Source: Bifidobacterium magnum (GTDB lineage: Bacteria; Actinomycetota; Actinomycetes; Actinomycetales; Bifidobacteriaceae). Taken from it: a stretch of DNA of 64,000 nucleotides. The DNA lies in contig NZ_JGZB01000001.1 in the NCBI RefSeq assembly GCF_000741255.1, positions 20 to 64,019 of the forward strand, written 5' to 3'. The notes below the pieces were generated by a model that saw nothing but the letters and a program-made list of their open reading frames with translations, ran no database searches and had not been told where the DNA came from. Made by a program: the position numbers and the translations under genes. Position 1 is the stretch's first letter, and each line of letters opens with the position of its first letter. Positions 31,493-40,379 of this stretch are shown piece by piece.

Positions 31493-32989
31493 TCACAGCA
31501 CGGGCTCGTGGCGCTTCTCGTAGAAGGCCTTGAGCTCCGGGCCCATGGCTTCGAGCGCCTCGTTGTCGGCGTAGGCCATGTGGCCGTTGGAGTGCAGGTG
31601 GTACTCGATCTGGTGCTTCAAAGCTTTAGGCAGGAACAGCTTGCTCATGTCGTGCTTCACGTTCCAGAACGGGGTGGCGGCGTCATGGATGCCGCCGAAG
31701 AACATGATGCGGCTCGTGGGGTTGCGGCGCAACGCGGTCGCCATGTCGTACGCGACATTCGGCACCTGGGCCGGGCCCATCGTGCCCGGAGCGGCGTGCG
31801 TCCAGTTCCAATCCATGTTTACCTTGAGCGACAGCGGCTCGTAGTTGGAGTAGCCTTCGAAACCGATCTCGTCGCGCAGCATCTTCATGTAGCAGTCGAG
31901 GTAGGTGGCGTTGATGCCGTCATAGGACGGATCCTCGCCCGCGTAGAACTCGTTGTCGCCCTGCACGTCCTGGTAGGCGTAGGTGACCATGCGCGTATCG
32001 TAGCGGCCCAGCGTCTTGCCCTCGTCCTTGAGCAGCGACTTGCGGAACGTGTCGAGCTCGATGCGCAGGCCCTTGTCCATGATGAAGTCGACAGGCAGGC
32101 CGATCAGTTCGCTCATTTCCGTGGCGACGGAACGCTTGTCGTCCTCGCTGATCTGGTCGCCTTGCACAATGGCGGACGCGAGCGTCGTGTTCGAGAACTC
32201 GCACGCCTTGTTGAACCATGCGTACGGATCCTCGCCGACGCCGGCCTTGCCGAAGTAGTTGGCCGTGGCCGCGTACACGGGGACCATGCCCAGGTAATAC
32301 GCGTCGTTGCCCGGCATCACGGGTTCGTAATCGAGAATCGTGGACTGTTCAATGACGCCCGTCACGCCGAAGCCCTTCTCGCCGAGCATGCGGTACACCA
32401 CGGCGTTGCGCATGGTGCCGTAAGATTCGCCGTACAGGTACACGGGGCTGTTGTTGCGCTTGTGCAGCGCGAGCCATGCGATGATGCCGCGTGCGAACGC
32501 GTCGCCGTCACCGTCGACGCCCCACACCTTCTTGCCGTCGTAGTTCGGGTCCACATGCGAGAAGCCCGTGCCGAACGCGTCGATGAACACGAGGTCCGAA
32601 TAGGGCAGCGGCGTGTACGGGTTGTCTTCCATGACGCCCACGTTCGGCATGTGCTTGTCCGTGTCGACCTTGACACGGCGTGCGCCCATGCCGCCGACGT
32701 TGACCATGTAGGAAGCGCCGCCAGGGCCGCCGTTCCACAGGAACGTGACGGGACGGTCGCTGGAATCTTCCACATCGTCACGGACCTGGGAGAACATGAA
32801 CATGTGTCCCATCAGCGAACCGTCATCCGCGCGAACGGGCACCATTTCCGCGTTCGCCGTGTACGAGACGGTCTCGCCTTGCGGGGAAGTCCACGTGAAC
32901 TTCTTGCTTGCGTTCTTCGGAAGCGCCTCCTTCGGCTGCTTCAAAGTCGGTTGTTCTTTCGATTCCTGAGCTGACGTTGCGTCTGCCAT
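31493..32989 (-). CDS. S10-family serine carboxypeptidase-type protein
   Basis: About 498 aa with the S10 fold: FLWNGGPGGAS builds the oxyanion region, GESYGT carries the nucleophile Ser189, HDAATP carries the Asp and SNGHMAYAD the His of the triad. No signal peptide is present, so it should be cytoplasmic, as for other bacterial members. Start is ATG at 32989 behind TAGGGGGTACG; the frame is open for another 102 codons upstream, but that stretch is unlike the family. The likely role is peptide processing. It is divergent from the DEDDh exonuclease gene with about 211 bp between. Confidence 0.87.
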   Translation of the reverse strand: MADATSAQESKEQPTLKQPKEALPKNASKKFTWTSPQGETVSYTANAEMVPVRADDGSLMGHMFMFSQVRDDVEDSSDRPVTFLWNGGPGGASYMVNVGGMGARRVKVDTDKHMPNVGVMEDNPYTPLPYSDLVFIDAFGTGFSHVDPNYDGKKVWGVDGDGDAFARGIIAWLALHKRNNSPVYLYGESYGTMRNAVVYRMLGEKGFGVTGVIEQSTILDYEPVMPGNDAYYLGMVPVYAATANYFGKAGVGEDPYAWFNKACEFSNTTLASAIVQGDQISEDDKRSVATEMSELIGLPVDFIMDKGLRIELDTFRKSLLKDEGKTLGRYDTRMVTYAYQDVQGDNEFYAGEDPSYDGINATYLDCYMKMLRDEIGFEGYSNYEPLSLKVNMDWNWTHAAPGTMGPAQVPNVAYDMATALRRNPTSRIMFFGGIHDAATPFWNVKHDMSKLFLPKALKHQIEYHLHSNGHMAYADNEALEAMGPELKAFYEKRHEPVL

Positions 32990-33200
32990 TTTCGTACCCC
33001 CTACGAGTCGAATCGATCTGTGATTGACATGGTCATCGTACGAAGCGCAGTCTGGGAGAGTTCTGGGGAACATATGGGAATTGTTCGACGGCGAAACGGC
33101 CGCACAATCGTTCCCGATTTGTCCTGTTACGCTGGGGAAAGATTTGTCCGTTCGTGACGTAATACGCACGGGCGCCGCGCCGCTCGCTAAGATAAGCACC

Positions 33201-34559
33201 ATGACACAGGTTCCAGCAGAAACGCTCGCATGGCTCGACGAGGCGACCCAAGATATCCCGGCATGGGCGGCCGTCATGCCCAAAGACGCCGACAACCGTC
33301 CTATCGACTGGCAGTGGGTCGCCGGTCTCGACCTGATTTCGGGAGTGGGCGCCGCTAGGGACCTCGATTTTTCCGCACCGCTCGACGAGAACGTCGATAT
33401 TGTCTCGCTGTTGCGCGCCGATTACGCCACGCGACGCGCCTTGGAAGGCATATTGAGCATGACCGTGCGCACGTTCATGGGCGATTTTGAACGCGCGATC
33501 GCCTCGTTCCGTCTGCCGCGCGCCCTCGCGTACGCGAACCGCAGATTGAACGACGAAATCGCGCTGCTGATCGAAGCGGGCAAACGGCGCGAACTGTGGA
33601 ATGTGGAGACGCGTTCCAGCGGCGGCACCACCGTCCCCGTTCTCAGCCCCGCTGGGGCGTGGCCGCAAGGCCAGCCCATGCACGACATCCAGGACCAGTC
33701 GCTGCACATCAATGAAGAGCGCCGCGCCATCAGCAAGGAACAGCTCGACCAGCAGGCCGCCGCAGCCCGCGACACGAGCCGCGCCACCACGCAGGCGCCC
33801 GTCCAACACGGCAACAGCGAATGGCGCCGCACCTATCTTCCCGGCCGTGCCGTCGACACGGTGCTGGGCATCGATTTGGAAACCACAGGCATCAACCCGT
33901 GGCGCTCCTACATTATCGACGCGGGATTCGAACGCATGAACATGCGCTCGACGCTGCCGCTCGACGCCGTGCAGTCGGCCATCTACACGGAGCCCTATTA
34001 CGCGTTCGAAGACGCGTACGACCAGGCGCGGCTGCAATTCGGCGTACCGCGACGCTGCGCGCTGGCCGACCACACGTTCATCCGCGAGCTGACGGGCATC
34101 GACGTCAACTCGCTGGCCGACAACGGCATGCTGCCGTTCGACGAATGGCCCGCGGCGCAGCGCTCGCTGTTGCGGCGTCTGACCGAACAGCCGTATGTTG
34201 CGCACAACGCCACATTCGAGCACAAGTATTTCCAGTTCAACGTGGAGGGATACGCCGAAGCGTACCGCGACGGGCACATCGTGATCATCGACACGTTGCC
34301 GATGAGCCAGTATTGGGACAAGGGGAGCGTGCCGTCGGAAGACCATCCGCACGGCGACAATACGCTCGACGCCTACGCCAAGCGCCAAGGCGCGTTGCCC
34401 GAAGACCACAATGAACGGCATTTGGGTCTCGAGGACGCCCACATCATGCTCGTCGCCATGAAACACCATCTCGACGAGCTCAAGGCTGAAAGCGGCGGCC
34501 CGTGGGATGCGCAAGGCAGGTTCGGCATCGGCGGCAAACAGTGCCGCACTCGCCATTAA
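33201..34559 (+). CDS. DEDDh 3'-5' exonuclease domain protein
   Basis: About 452 aa. The second half holds an RNase T/DnaQ-type exonuclease: Exo I is GIDLETTG (about residues 223-230), Exo II is AHNATFEHKYF and Exo III is HLGLEDAHIM (His and Asp for the DEDDh type). The first 200 residues are helical, without a domain I recognise. ATG at 33201 is chosen because the upstream in-frame codons lie in the divergent promoter region; the ribosome site is weak. The SNF2 helicase gene follows after 53 bp on the same strand, which suggests a shared DNA-maintenance role. Confidence 0.8.
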   Translation: MTQVPAETLAWLDEATQDIPAWAAVMPKDADNRPIDWQWVAGLDLISGVGAARDLDFSAPLDENVDIVSLLRADYATRRALEGILSMTVRTFMGDFERAIASFRLPRALAYANRRLNDEIALLIEAGKRRELWNVETRSSGGTTVPVLSPAGAWPQGQPMHDIQDQSLHINEERRAISKEQLDQQAAAARDTSRATTQAPVQHGNSEWRRTYLPGRAVDTVLGIDLETTGINPWRSYIIDAGFERMNMRSTLPLDAVQSAIYTEPYYAFEDAYDQARLQFGVPRRCALADHTFIRELTGIDVNSLADNGMLPFDEWPAAQRSLLRRLTEQPYVAHNATFEHKYFQFNVEGYAEAYRDGHIVIIDTLPMSQYWDKGSVPSEDHPHGDNTLDAYAKRQGALPEDHNERHLGLEDAHIMLVAMKHHLDELKAESGGPWDAQGRFGIGGKQCRTRH

Positions 34560-34612
34560 GACGCGCCCGGTGAGCGCCGTCAGGTAGAATGGCGCCGAGA
34601 AAGGAAGGGCGC

Positions 34613-37600
34613 ATGGCAGACGGCAATTTGACTTCTCGGGAACTCATGGCGGCAATGATGGAACAAGACCAGTCGGGAACCGATGAAGTCGCCAACCGCC
34701 GCAGGGCGGTGTTCCGCAAAGCCGGACGCGACGCGCGCCCGACCACGTTCCACGGCGCCCGCGCCGCGTCGCGCGCCTCGCAGCCCGCTGAAGAATTGCC
34801 GGACGGCTCCGTCACGCTGCATACCGTGATGAACTGGAGCGACGCGTCCGAAGACGACACCGACGACATCATCGCGCTCGCCCGCATGGGAAGCTCCATG
34901 GCGCAGCGCGGCCAGTACGGCCAATCCGGCCGCCGTCCCGCAGGTGTGGCACCGCGCGCTGACGAAGCCGAATCGTCCCCGTGGAGCGCCCGCTTCCACA
35001 TGGTCATCGACGGCCAATCCAGCTTCATCAACAACATCGACCAGTTCACCACCGCGCTCGAACACCGCGGATCCATGCTGTGCGAAACAGCGGGCGGCCG
35101 CGTAACGCCCGTTACGCACACCATGCGCATGTTCACACCCGAATCGCGTCCGCTGGCGCGCGCCATCATGCGCATCGCCAAAGCACAACGCGCCGCATGG
35201 AACACGTTGCACGACCACGCGCGCCCCATGCCGCAAGGCTTCCGCCCCGTGGAACTCAGCGAAGCGCAAGTCGCGGAACTGGTGGAAGCCACACCGCGCG
35301 GCGCCCTTATCCTCGTGACCGACGAGCAGCTCAACGAACGGCCCGTGCAAGTGACGGCGGAGCGCCCCGACCTGCACGTGCGCTTCGAACGCATAGACGA
35401 CAAGTCCACCAATACGCACGGCTACCGCATCAGCATGGACCGCGACATCCTGACCACCGTGCGTGGCGAAGGACGCGACTATCTGCTCGTGGCGCGGGAC
35501 GGCGAACAAGGCGAAGACGCGGCGCCTCATGCAGCCCAAGGCGCGTCTGGCAAACCAGCGGCCGCCGCAAACGAACCCTCCGAATCCGCGGACCGCACGC
35601 TCGAATTCGTGCCCGCCAACGACGACATGGTGCGCGCCGCCCGCACGCTCCAACTCGTGAACAACAGCTTTTTAAGCGACGCCGACATCGCGCTGTTCGA
35701 CCGCACGCTATTGCCCGACCTGACCGACTCCGCGCTGAACATCACCGTGCCGACCGCGCTGACCGACTCGCGCGTGGACACCTGCCAAGCACGCTTCTAC
35801 ATCGATGTGGACACGTCCGCGCACGCCATCACGTGCCGGGCGCTCGCCACCTATCGCGACGGCGAGTTTGAATTCGACGTGTTTCAGGCCAACGACGAGG
35901 CGGCCCAAGCCGCGGAGGGCGCCGAACCGCCGCTGACGCGCGATACGCGCATGGAACAGCTTATGCGCGAAGCCGTGCTGCTGTTCATGAAGGAGCCCGA
36001 CGCGCAATGCCCCGAACCTTACGCGAAGCTGAGCGACGGCATCCGCGTGCGCGAACTGCTGTTTACGGGATTGGGCGCGTTAAGCGCCGCCGGCGAAGTG
36101 TTCACGACGCCGCAAATCGACCGTCTCATGCACCGCGCGCCCGTGCGCGTCAGCGTCAAGGCGAGCATGCATAGCGGCATGCTGCACTTGAATGTGACGA
36201 GCAACGAAATTCCGGCCAACGAGATTTCCGCCGTGCTCGACAGCTACCGGCGCCGCAAGCGCTTCCACCGCCTGCGCGATGGATCGTTCATCGACTTGAA
36301 CAACACGAACCTCGACGAGTTCAACGCGTTCACCGAGCAGTATTCCATTTCCATGACGGCCCTTGACCGCGGAGACGTGACGCTGCCGCTGTTCCGCGTA
36401 TTCATGCTTGCTCAGGAAGGCATTCTCGAGCCTGACGAGACGCTGCAGAAATTCATTGACGGCCTGACGAATATCGACCCCGACGCCTACGAGGTGCCGC
36501 AATCCTTGCACGCCACGCTGCGCCCGTACCAGAAAATCGGCTACGAATGGCTCAACCTGTTGGCCGACAAGGGCTTCGGCGGCATTCTCGCCGACGAGAT
36601 GGGCTTGGGCAAAACGCTGCAGGTCATCGCATGGCTGCAATACCGCTACGAACTTCAGCCCGACACGCTGCCGTCCTTGGTCGTGTGCCCGGCGTCGCTC
36701 GTCTACAACTGGAATAGCGAAGTGGAACGGTTCTCGAGCGAGCTTTCGCCCGTGGTCATTGAATCGGCTGAAGACTGGCAGCGCATTGAAACGCTTACGA
36801 AGGCTGGCAAGCATGTGGTCGGCATTGTTTCCTACGACCTGTTGCGCCGCAGCATTGATACGGCCGACGTGTTCGACTGGCTCGCCGTTATCGTGGACGA
36901 GGCGCAGATGATCAAGAATCCGGCCACGCAGAACGCGCGCGCCGTCAAACGTCTCGTGGCCGAGCACCGGTTCGCGCTGACGGGCACGCCGATTGAGAAC
37001 CGCCCGTCGGAATTGTGGAGCATCACCGATTTCGTGATGCCCGGCTATCTCGGTTCCCAACAGCAGTTCCGCGCACGTTACGAACGTCCGATTATGGACG
37101 GCGATTCCGCAACTGCCGCACGGCTGAGCGCCGTGATGGCGCCGTTCATTTTGCGCCGACTCAAGTCGCAGGTGCTGACGGATTTGCCGAGCAAGATCGA
37201 GCAGGTCGTCACCGTGCCGATGGGCGACAAGCAGCGCGAACTGTATGCGGCGCACGAGAACCAGCTCGCGCAATTCATTACGCAGGCCGACTCCCTGAAC
37301 ACGATCGGCATCCAAGTCTTGAGCGAACTGACGGTGCTGCGCGAACTGTGCTGCGATCCGGGCATCATCTATGAAAATTACGATGGCCGTTCCGCGAAAC
37401 TGGAAGCGATCGGCGACCTCGTGCAGTCGAATCTTGAAGAGGGGCGCAAGGTCCTCATTTTCAGCCAGTTTGTGCGCTTCCTGGACGATATCGCCGCGCA
37501 ACTGCATGCGCAGGGCGTCAAAACGTATGAAATTACGGGAAAGACGAACAAGAAGGAACGTCTGGAACTCGTCGACGCGTTCAACGATCCGTCCAGCGAT

Positions 37601-37963
37601 GTGCCCGTCATGCTGATTTCCCTGAAGGCCGGCGGCACGGGACTGAATTTGACGGCGGCGTCCAGCGTGATTCTGGCTGACCCGTGGTGGAATGAGGCGG
37701 CGCAGCAGCAGGCCACCGATCGAGCCCACCGCATCGGCCAGCGCGAACAGGTGCACGTGTTCCAGATCGTCATGCGCCACAGCGTCGAAGAGCGCATTGT
37801 GCAATTGCAGCAGCGCAAGGCACAAGTGGCATCCATGCTGCTGGACGCGCAGTCGGGCGCCGAGCGGGCCGCTTCGGGCGACGCCGGCGCGGCCGACATG
37901 AGCACGGTGCGCGGCCTGGCGTCGCTGACGAAGGAAGACCTGCTCGCGCTGCTGCAGGAGTAG
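34613..37963 (+). CDS. SNF2/RapA-type helicase
   Basis: About 1116 aa. The C-terminal half is a complete SNF2 ATPase: LRPYQKIGYEWLNLL (Q-motif region), Walker A DEMGLGKT (about 661-668), DEAQ (about 761), LTGTPIENR (motif III), LISLKAGGTGLNLTAAS (motif V) and ATDRAHRIGQ (motif VI). The N-terminal 550 residues are not recognisable beyond a beta-rich region of the kind seen in bacterial SNF2 proteins. Start ATG at 34613 follows AAAGGAAGGG; an in-frame ATG at 34589 is less likely. It probably remodels protein-DNA or RNA polymerase complexes. There is no adjacent methylase, so it is not an obvious restriction or defence module. Confidence 0.9.
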   Translation: MADGNLTSRELMAAMMEQDQSGTDEVANRRRAVFRKAGRDARPTTFHGARAASRASQPAEELPDGSVTLHTVMNWSDASEDDTDDIIALARMGSSMAQRGQYGQSGRRPAGVAPRADEAESSPWSARFHMVIDGQSSFINNIDQFTTALEHRGSMLCETAGGRVTPVTHTMRMFTPESRPLARAIMRIAKAQRAAWNTLHDHARPMPQGFRPVELSEAQVAELVEATPRGALILVTDEQLNERPVQVTAERPDLHVRFERIDDKSTNTHGYRISMDRDILTTVRGEGRDYLLVARDGEQGEDAAPHAAQGASGKPAAAANEPSESADRTLEFVPANDDMVRAARTLQLVNNSFLSDADIALFDRTLLPDLTDSALNITVPTALTDSRVDTCQARFYIDVDTSAHAITCRALATYRDGEFEFDVFQANDEAAQAAEGAEPPLTRDTRMEQLMREAVLLFMKEPDAQCPEPYAKLSDGIRVRELLFTGLGALSAAGEVFTTPQIDRLMHRAPVRVSVKASMHSGMLHLNVTSNEIPANEISAVLDSYRRRKRFHRLRDGSFIDLNNTNLDEFNAFTEQYSISMTALDRGDVTLPLFRVFMLAQEGILEPDETLQKFIDGLTNIDPDAYEVPQSLHATLRPYQKIGYEWLNLLADKGFGGILADEMGLGKTLQVIAWLQYRYELQPDTLPSLVVCPASLVYNWNSEVERFSSELSPVVIESAEDWQRIETLTKAGKHVVGIVSYDLLRRSIDTADVFDWLAVIVDEAQMIKNPATQNARAVKRLVAEHRFALTGTPIENRPSELWSITDFVMPGYLGSQQQFRARYERPIMDGDSATAARLSAVMAPFILRRLKSQVLTDLPSKIEQVVTVPMGDKQRELYAAHENQLAQFITQADSLNTIGIQVLSELTVLRELCCDPGIIYENYDGRSAKLEAIGDLVQSNLEEGRKVLIFSQFVRFLDDIAAQLHAQGVKTYEITGKTNKKERLELVDAFNDPSSDVPVMLISLKAGGTGLNLTAASSVILADPWWNEAAQQQATDRAHRIGQREQVHVFQIVMRHSVEERIVQLQQRKAQVASMLLDAQSGAERAASGDAGAADMSTVRGLASLTKEDLLALLQE

Positions 37964-37994
37964 TCGCGAATAGCCGCGGACGCGGCGGTGCGGC

Positions 37995-39011
37995 TTACTC
38001 GAACGGGTACGTGAGGTTCCAGCCCTGACGGATCTGGTCCATCAGATGCATGATGCGCAGCGTGTCCGCGTGCGTCATCTCGATGCACTCGTGCTTGCCT
38101 TCGCGGATCGCCTTCACGGCCGCCGCGACCTCGTACTCGTAGCCCGTGAGCTGCTCGGGCACATGCAGGTGGTTCGTGAGCTTGTGGTCGGCGTCGAACA
38201 CGTCAATCGATTCCACATTGTTGATGTTGTGGCAGATGAGGTAGCCGTTCGTGCCGCGCACGATGCCGTCGCGGTCCGAAGCGCACAGCATGGAGGATGT
38301 GGCCACGGCCATCGTGTTGTCGTCGTAGACCAGCGTCGTGGAGTTCGAAGCGTCCACGCCCGTGCTGTAGGGGACCATGATCGTGGACATGTCTTTGATT
38401 TCCTGGGCGCCCATGATCATGTCGATAAAGTTGAGCGGGTAGACGCCCACGTCGAGCAGGGCGCCGCCGGCCAGCGAAGGATCCGTCATGCGCGACTTGT
38501 AGGAGACGGGATAGCTCAGGTCGGCGCTGATGCTCGTCACTTCGCCGATCATGCCGCTCGAGATGATTTCGTCGATCATCGCGCGCGACGGCATGTATCG
38601 CGTCCAAATGGCTTCCGTGCACAGCATTCCCGTGTCGTCGGCCACGTCGAGCAGGTTGAGCGCCTGCTTCTCGTTGGCCGTAAACGACTTTTCCACCAGA
38701 ATGTTCTTGCCCGCGCGCATGCAGGCGATGCCGTTCTCCTCATGCACATTGTGCGGGGTAGCGATATAGACGAGGTCGATGTCCGGGTCGGCGAGCATCG
38801 CCTCATAGGTGCCGTAAGCGTGCGGCAGGTTGAAATCCTTGGCGAAAGCGTCGGCCTTGTCCTGGCTGCGCGACGCGATCGCGTAGGGCTTGGCCACGCT
38901 CGCGTACTCTTCGCTCGCCGCCATCTTGCTCAATGTTTCGGCCATATGGCGGGCGATGCGGCCCGCACCCATAATGGCCACGTTCAGCGGCCGCTGCGTT
39001 TGATCGGTCAT
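37995..39011 (-). CDS. Gfo/Idh/MocA family oxidoreductase
   Basis: 338 aa. The N-terminal Rossmann domain shows AIMGAGRIARHMAE, then YIATPHNVHEENG and the family's catalytic EKS motif in NILVEKSFTAN. The C-terminal alpha/beta domain includes GALLDVGVYPLNF. It is a dehydrogenase of a sugar or polyol derivative; the substrate is unknown. Start at 39011 is chosen because GGAAAGGGAAC precedes it. It is convergent with the SNF2 gene (31 bp) and divergent from the Ppx/GppA gene. Confidence 0.88.
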   Translation of the reverse strand: MTDQTQRPLNVAIMGAGRIARHMAETLSKMAASEEYASVAKPYAIASRSQDKADAFAKDFNLPHAYGTYEAMLADPDIDLVYIATPHNVHEENGIACMRAGKNILVEKSFTANEKQALNLLDVADDTGMLCTEAIWTRYMPSRAMIDEIISSGMIGEVTSISADLSYPVSYKSRMTDPSLAGGALLDVGVYPLNFIDMIMGAQEIKDMSTIMVPYSTGVDASNSTTLVYDDNTMAVATSSMLCASDRDGIVRGTNGYLICHNINNVESIDVFDADHKLTNHLHVPEQLTGYEYEVAAAVKAIREGKHECIEMTHADTLRIMHLMDQIRQGWNLTYPFE

Positions 39012-39158
39012 GTTGTTCCCTTTCCTTCGGTTTCCATGCCTTACCATTCACTATCCGAGTGTAGAAGGGGGAACCGGGGCTTGCATGTTGCCGCCCACAG
39101 TGGAATCGGTTGCCAACGGCGCGCACGGGCAATCGGGTGAACGCGGTATAACGGAACC

Positions 39159-40130
39159 ATGATCTCTCCACGTAGGAAATCCACGCGTCTTGGCGTGCTC
39201 GACATCGGATCGAACACCGTACACATGCTGATTGTGGACGCGGCGCTGGGCACGCGGCCGGAACCGGAAGCGAGCACGAAAACGACGATCCAGCTCGTCC
39301 AGTACATGAAAGCGGACGGATCGATCAGGAAATCGGGCATCCGCGCACTGTGCGAAGCCGTGGACGACGCAATGAAACTCGCGGAACGCTACCGCATCAC
39401 ACAACTGCTGTGCCTCGTGACGTCCGCAATCCACAACGCGCCCAACGGCAACAAGGTCATCCGCTCGATCGAGGAAGTGATCGGCCAGCGCGCCACCGTA
39501 TTGTCGGGAGAGGACGAGGCGCGACTCACGTTCCTCGCCGCGCGCCGCTGGTACGGATGGGACGCGGGACGCCTGCTCATGATCGACATTGGCGGCGGTT
39601 CGCTGGAAGTGGCCATGGGATCGAACGAGGAACCGTCGGTGGCCGTCAGCGCGCCCATCGGCGCGGGCATCGTCACGCACAACCTGCTTCCCGAAAGCGG
39701 CGTCGCCACAAAACGCGACATCAAGAAGGCTGCGGAATTCGTGCGCAAATCGATTGAACCGATCGTCGCGTCCATCGACTTGAGCGAAACGCCCAACCAT
39801 GCGGTCGGCACGTCGAAGGCCATCCGATCGCTCGCGCGCCTGGCCGGATCCGTGCTGCGCCAGCAGGGACGCGAGGACACGTTGATTGTGGACCGCCAGC
39901 AGCTCGAGGACTGGATTCCGCGCCTCGCCCAAATCGAACCGGCGCAACGATCGAACCTGCCCGGCATTACGCAGGACCGTTCGCTTACGATCGTGGGCGC
40001 GGGCATTGTGGCCGTCGAAATCATGAAGGCGCTGGAAGTCGACGAAGTGGAAGTCTGCCCATGGGCGCTTCGCGAGGGCGCGATTTTAAGATGGCTTGAC
40101 CAGTTCGGTCGAACTCGTCTCGGATTCTGA
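39159..40130 (+). CDS. Ppx/GppA family phosphatase
   Basis: 323 aa of the ASKHA fold. Phosphate loop 1 is LGVLDIGSNTVHMLIVD near the N-terminus and phosphate loop 2 is MIDIGGGSLEVAMGS around residue 145. The catalytic Glu region is in SGEDEARLTFLAAR. It carries only the two-domain core (E. coli Ppx is about 513 aa), as in actinobacterial exopolyphosphatase/pppGpp phosphohydrolase proteins. Polyphosphate and pppGpp cannot be told apart from sequence. The 249-bp gap after it is AT-rich with no recognisable gene. Confidence 0.88.
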   Translation: MISPRRKSTRLGVLDIGSNTVHMLIVDAALGTRPEPEASTKTTIQLVQYMKADGSIRKSGIRALCEAVDDAMKLAERYRITQLLCLVTSAIHNAPNGNKVIRSIEEVIGQRATVLSGEDEARLTFLAARRWYGWDAGRLLMIDIGGGSLEVAMGSNEEPSVAVSAPIGAGIVTHNLLPESGVATKRDIKKAAEFVRKSIEPIVASIDLSETPNHAVGTSKAIRSLARLAGSVLRQQGREDTLIVDRQQLEDWIPRLAQIEPAQRSNLPGITQDRSLTIVGAGIVAVEIMKALEVDEVEVCPWALREGAILRWLDQFGRTRLGF

Positions 40131-40379
40131 ACCATAAATATTTGTTTCCCGGAAAATTTTCGGCCAAAAACGACACGACCGAATTAATAAGCGGCACTAG
40201 GCTGATTGAACGTTTTATCAAAAAATGTCGTTTGAATGGGGTATTCCGGTATCGGTCACAATTGTGGTGAACTATGCCAGCGTTATGGGCGCACGATATT
40301 TCAATGCGCTGTGGCCGTGTACCGAGATACACGTTACGTCGTATTCAGATGAGCTAAACCGAGGAGCAAAAGAACTTCC

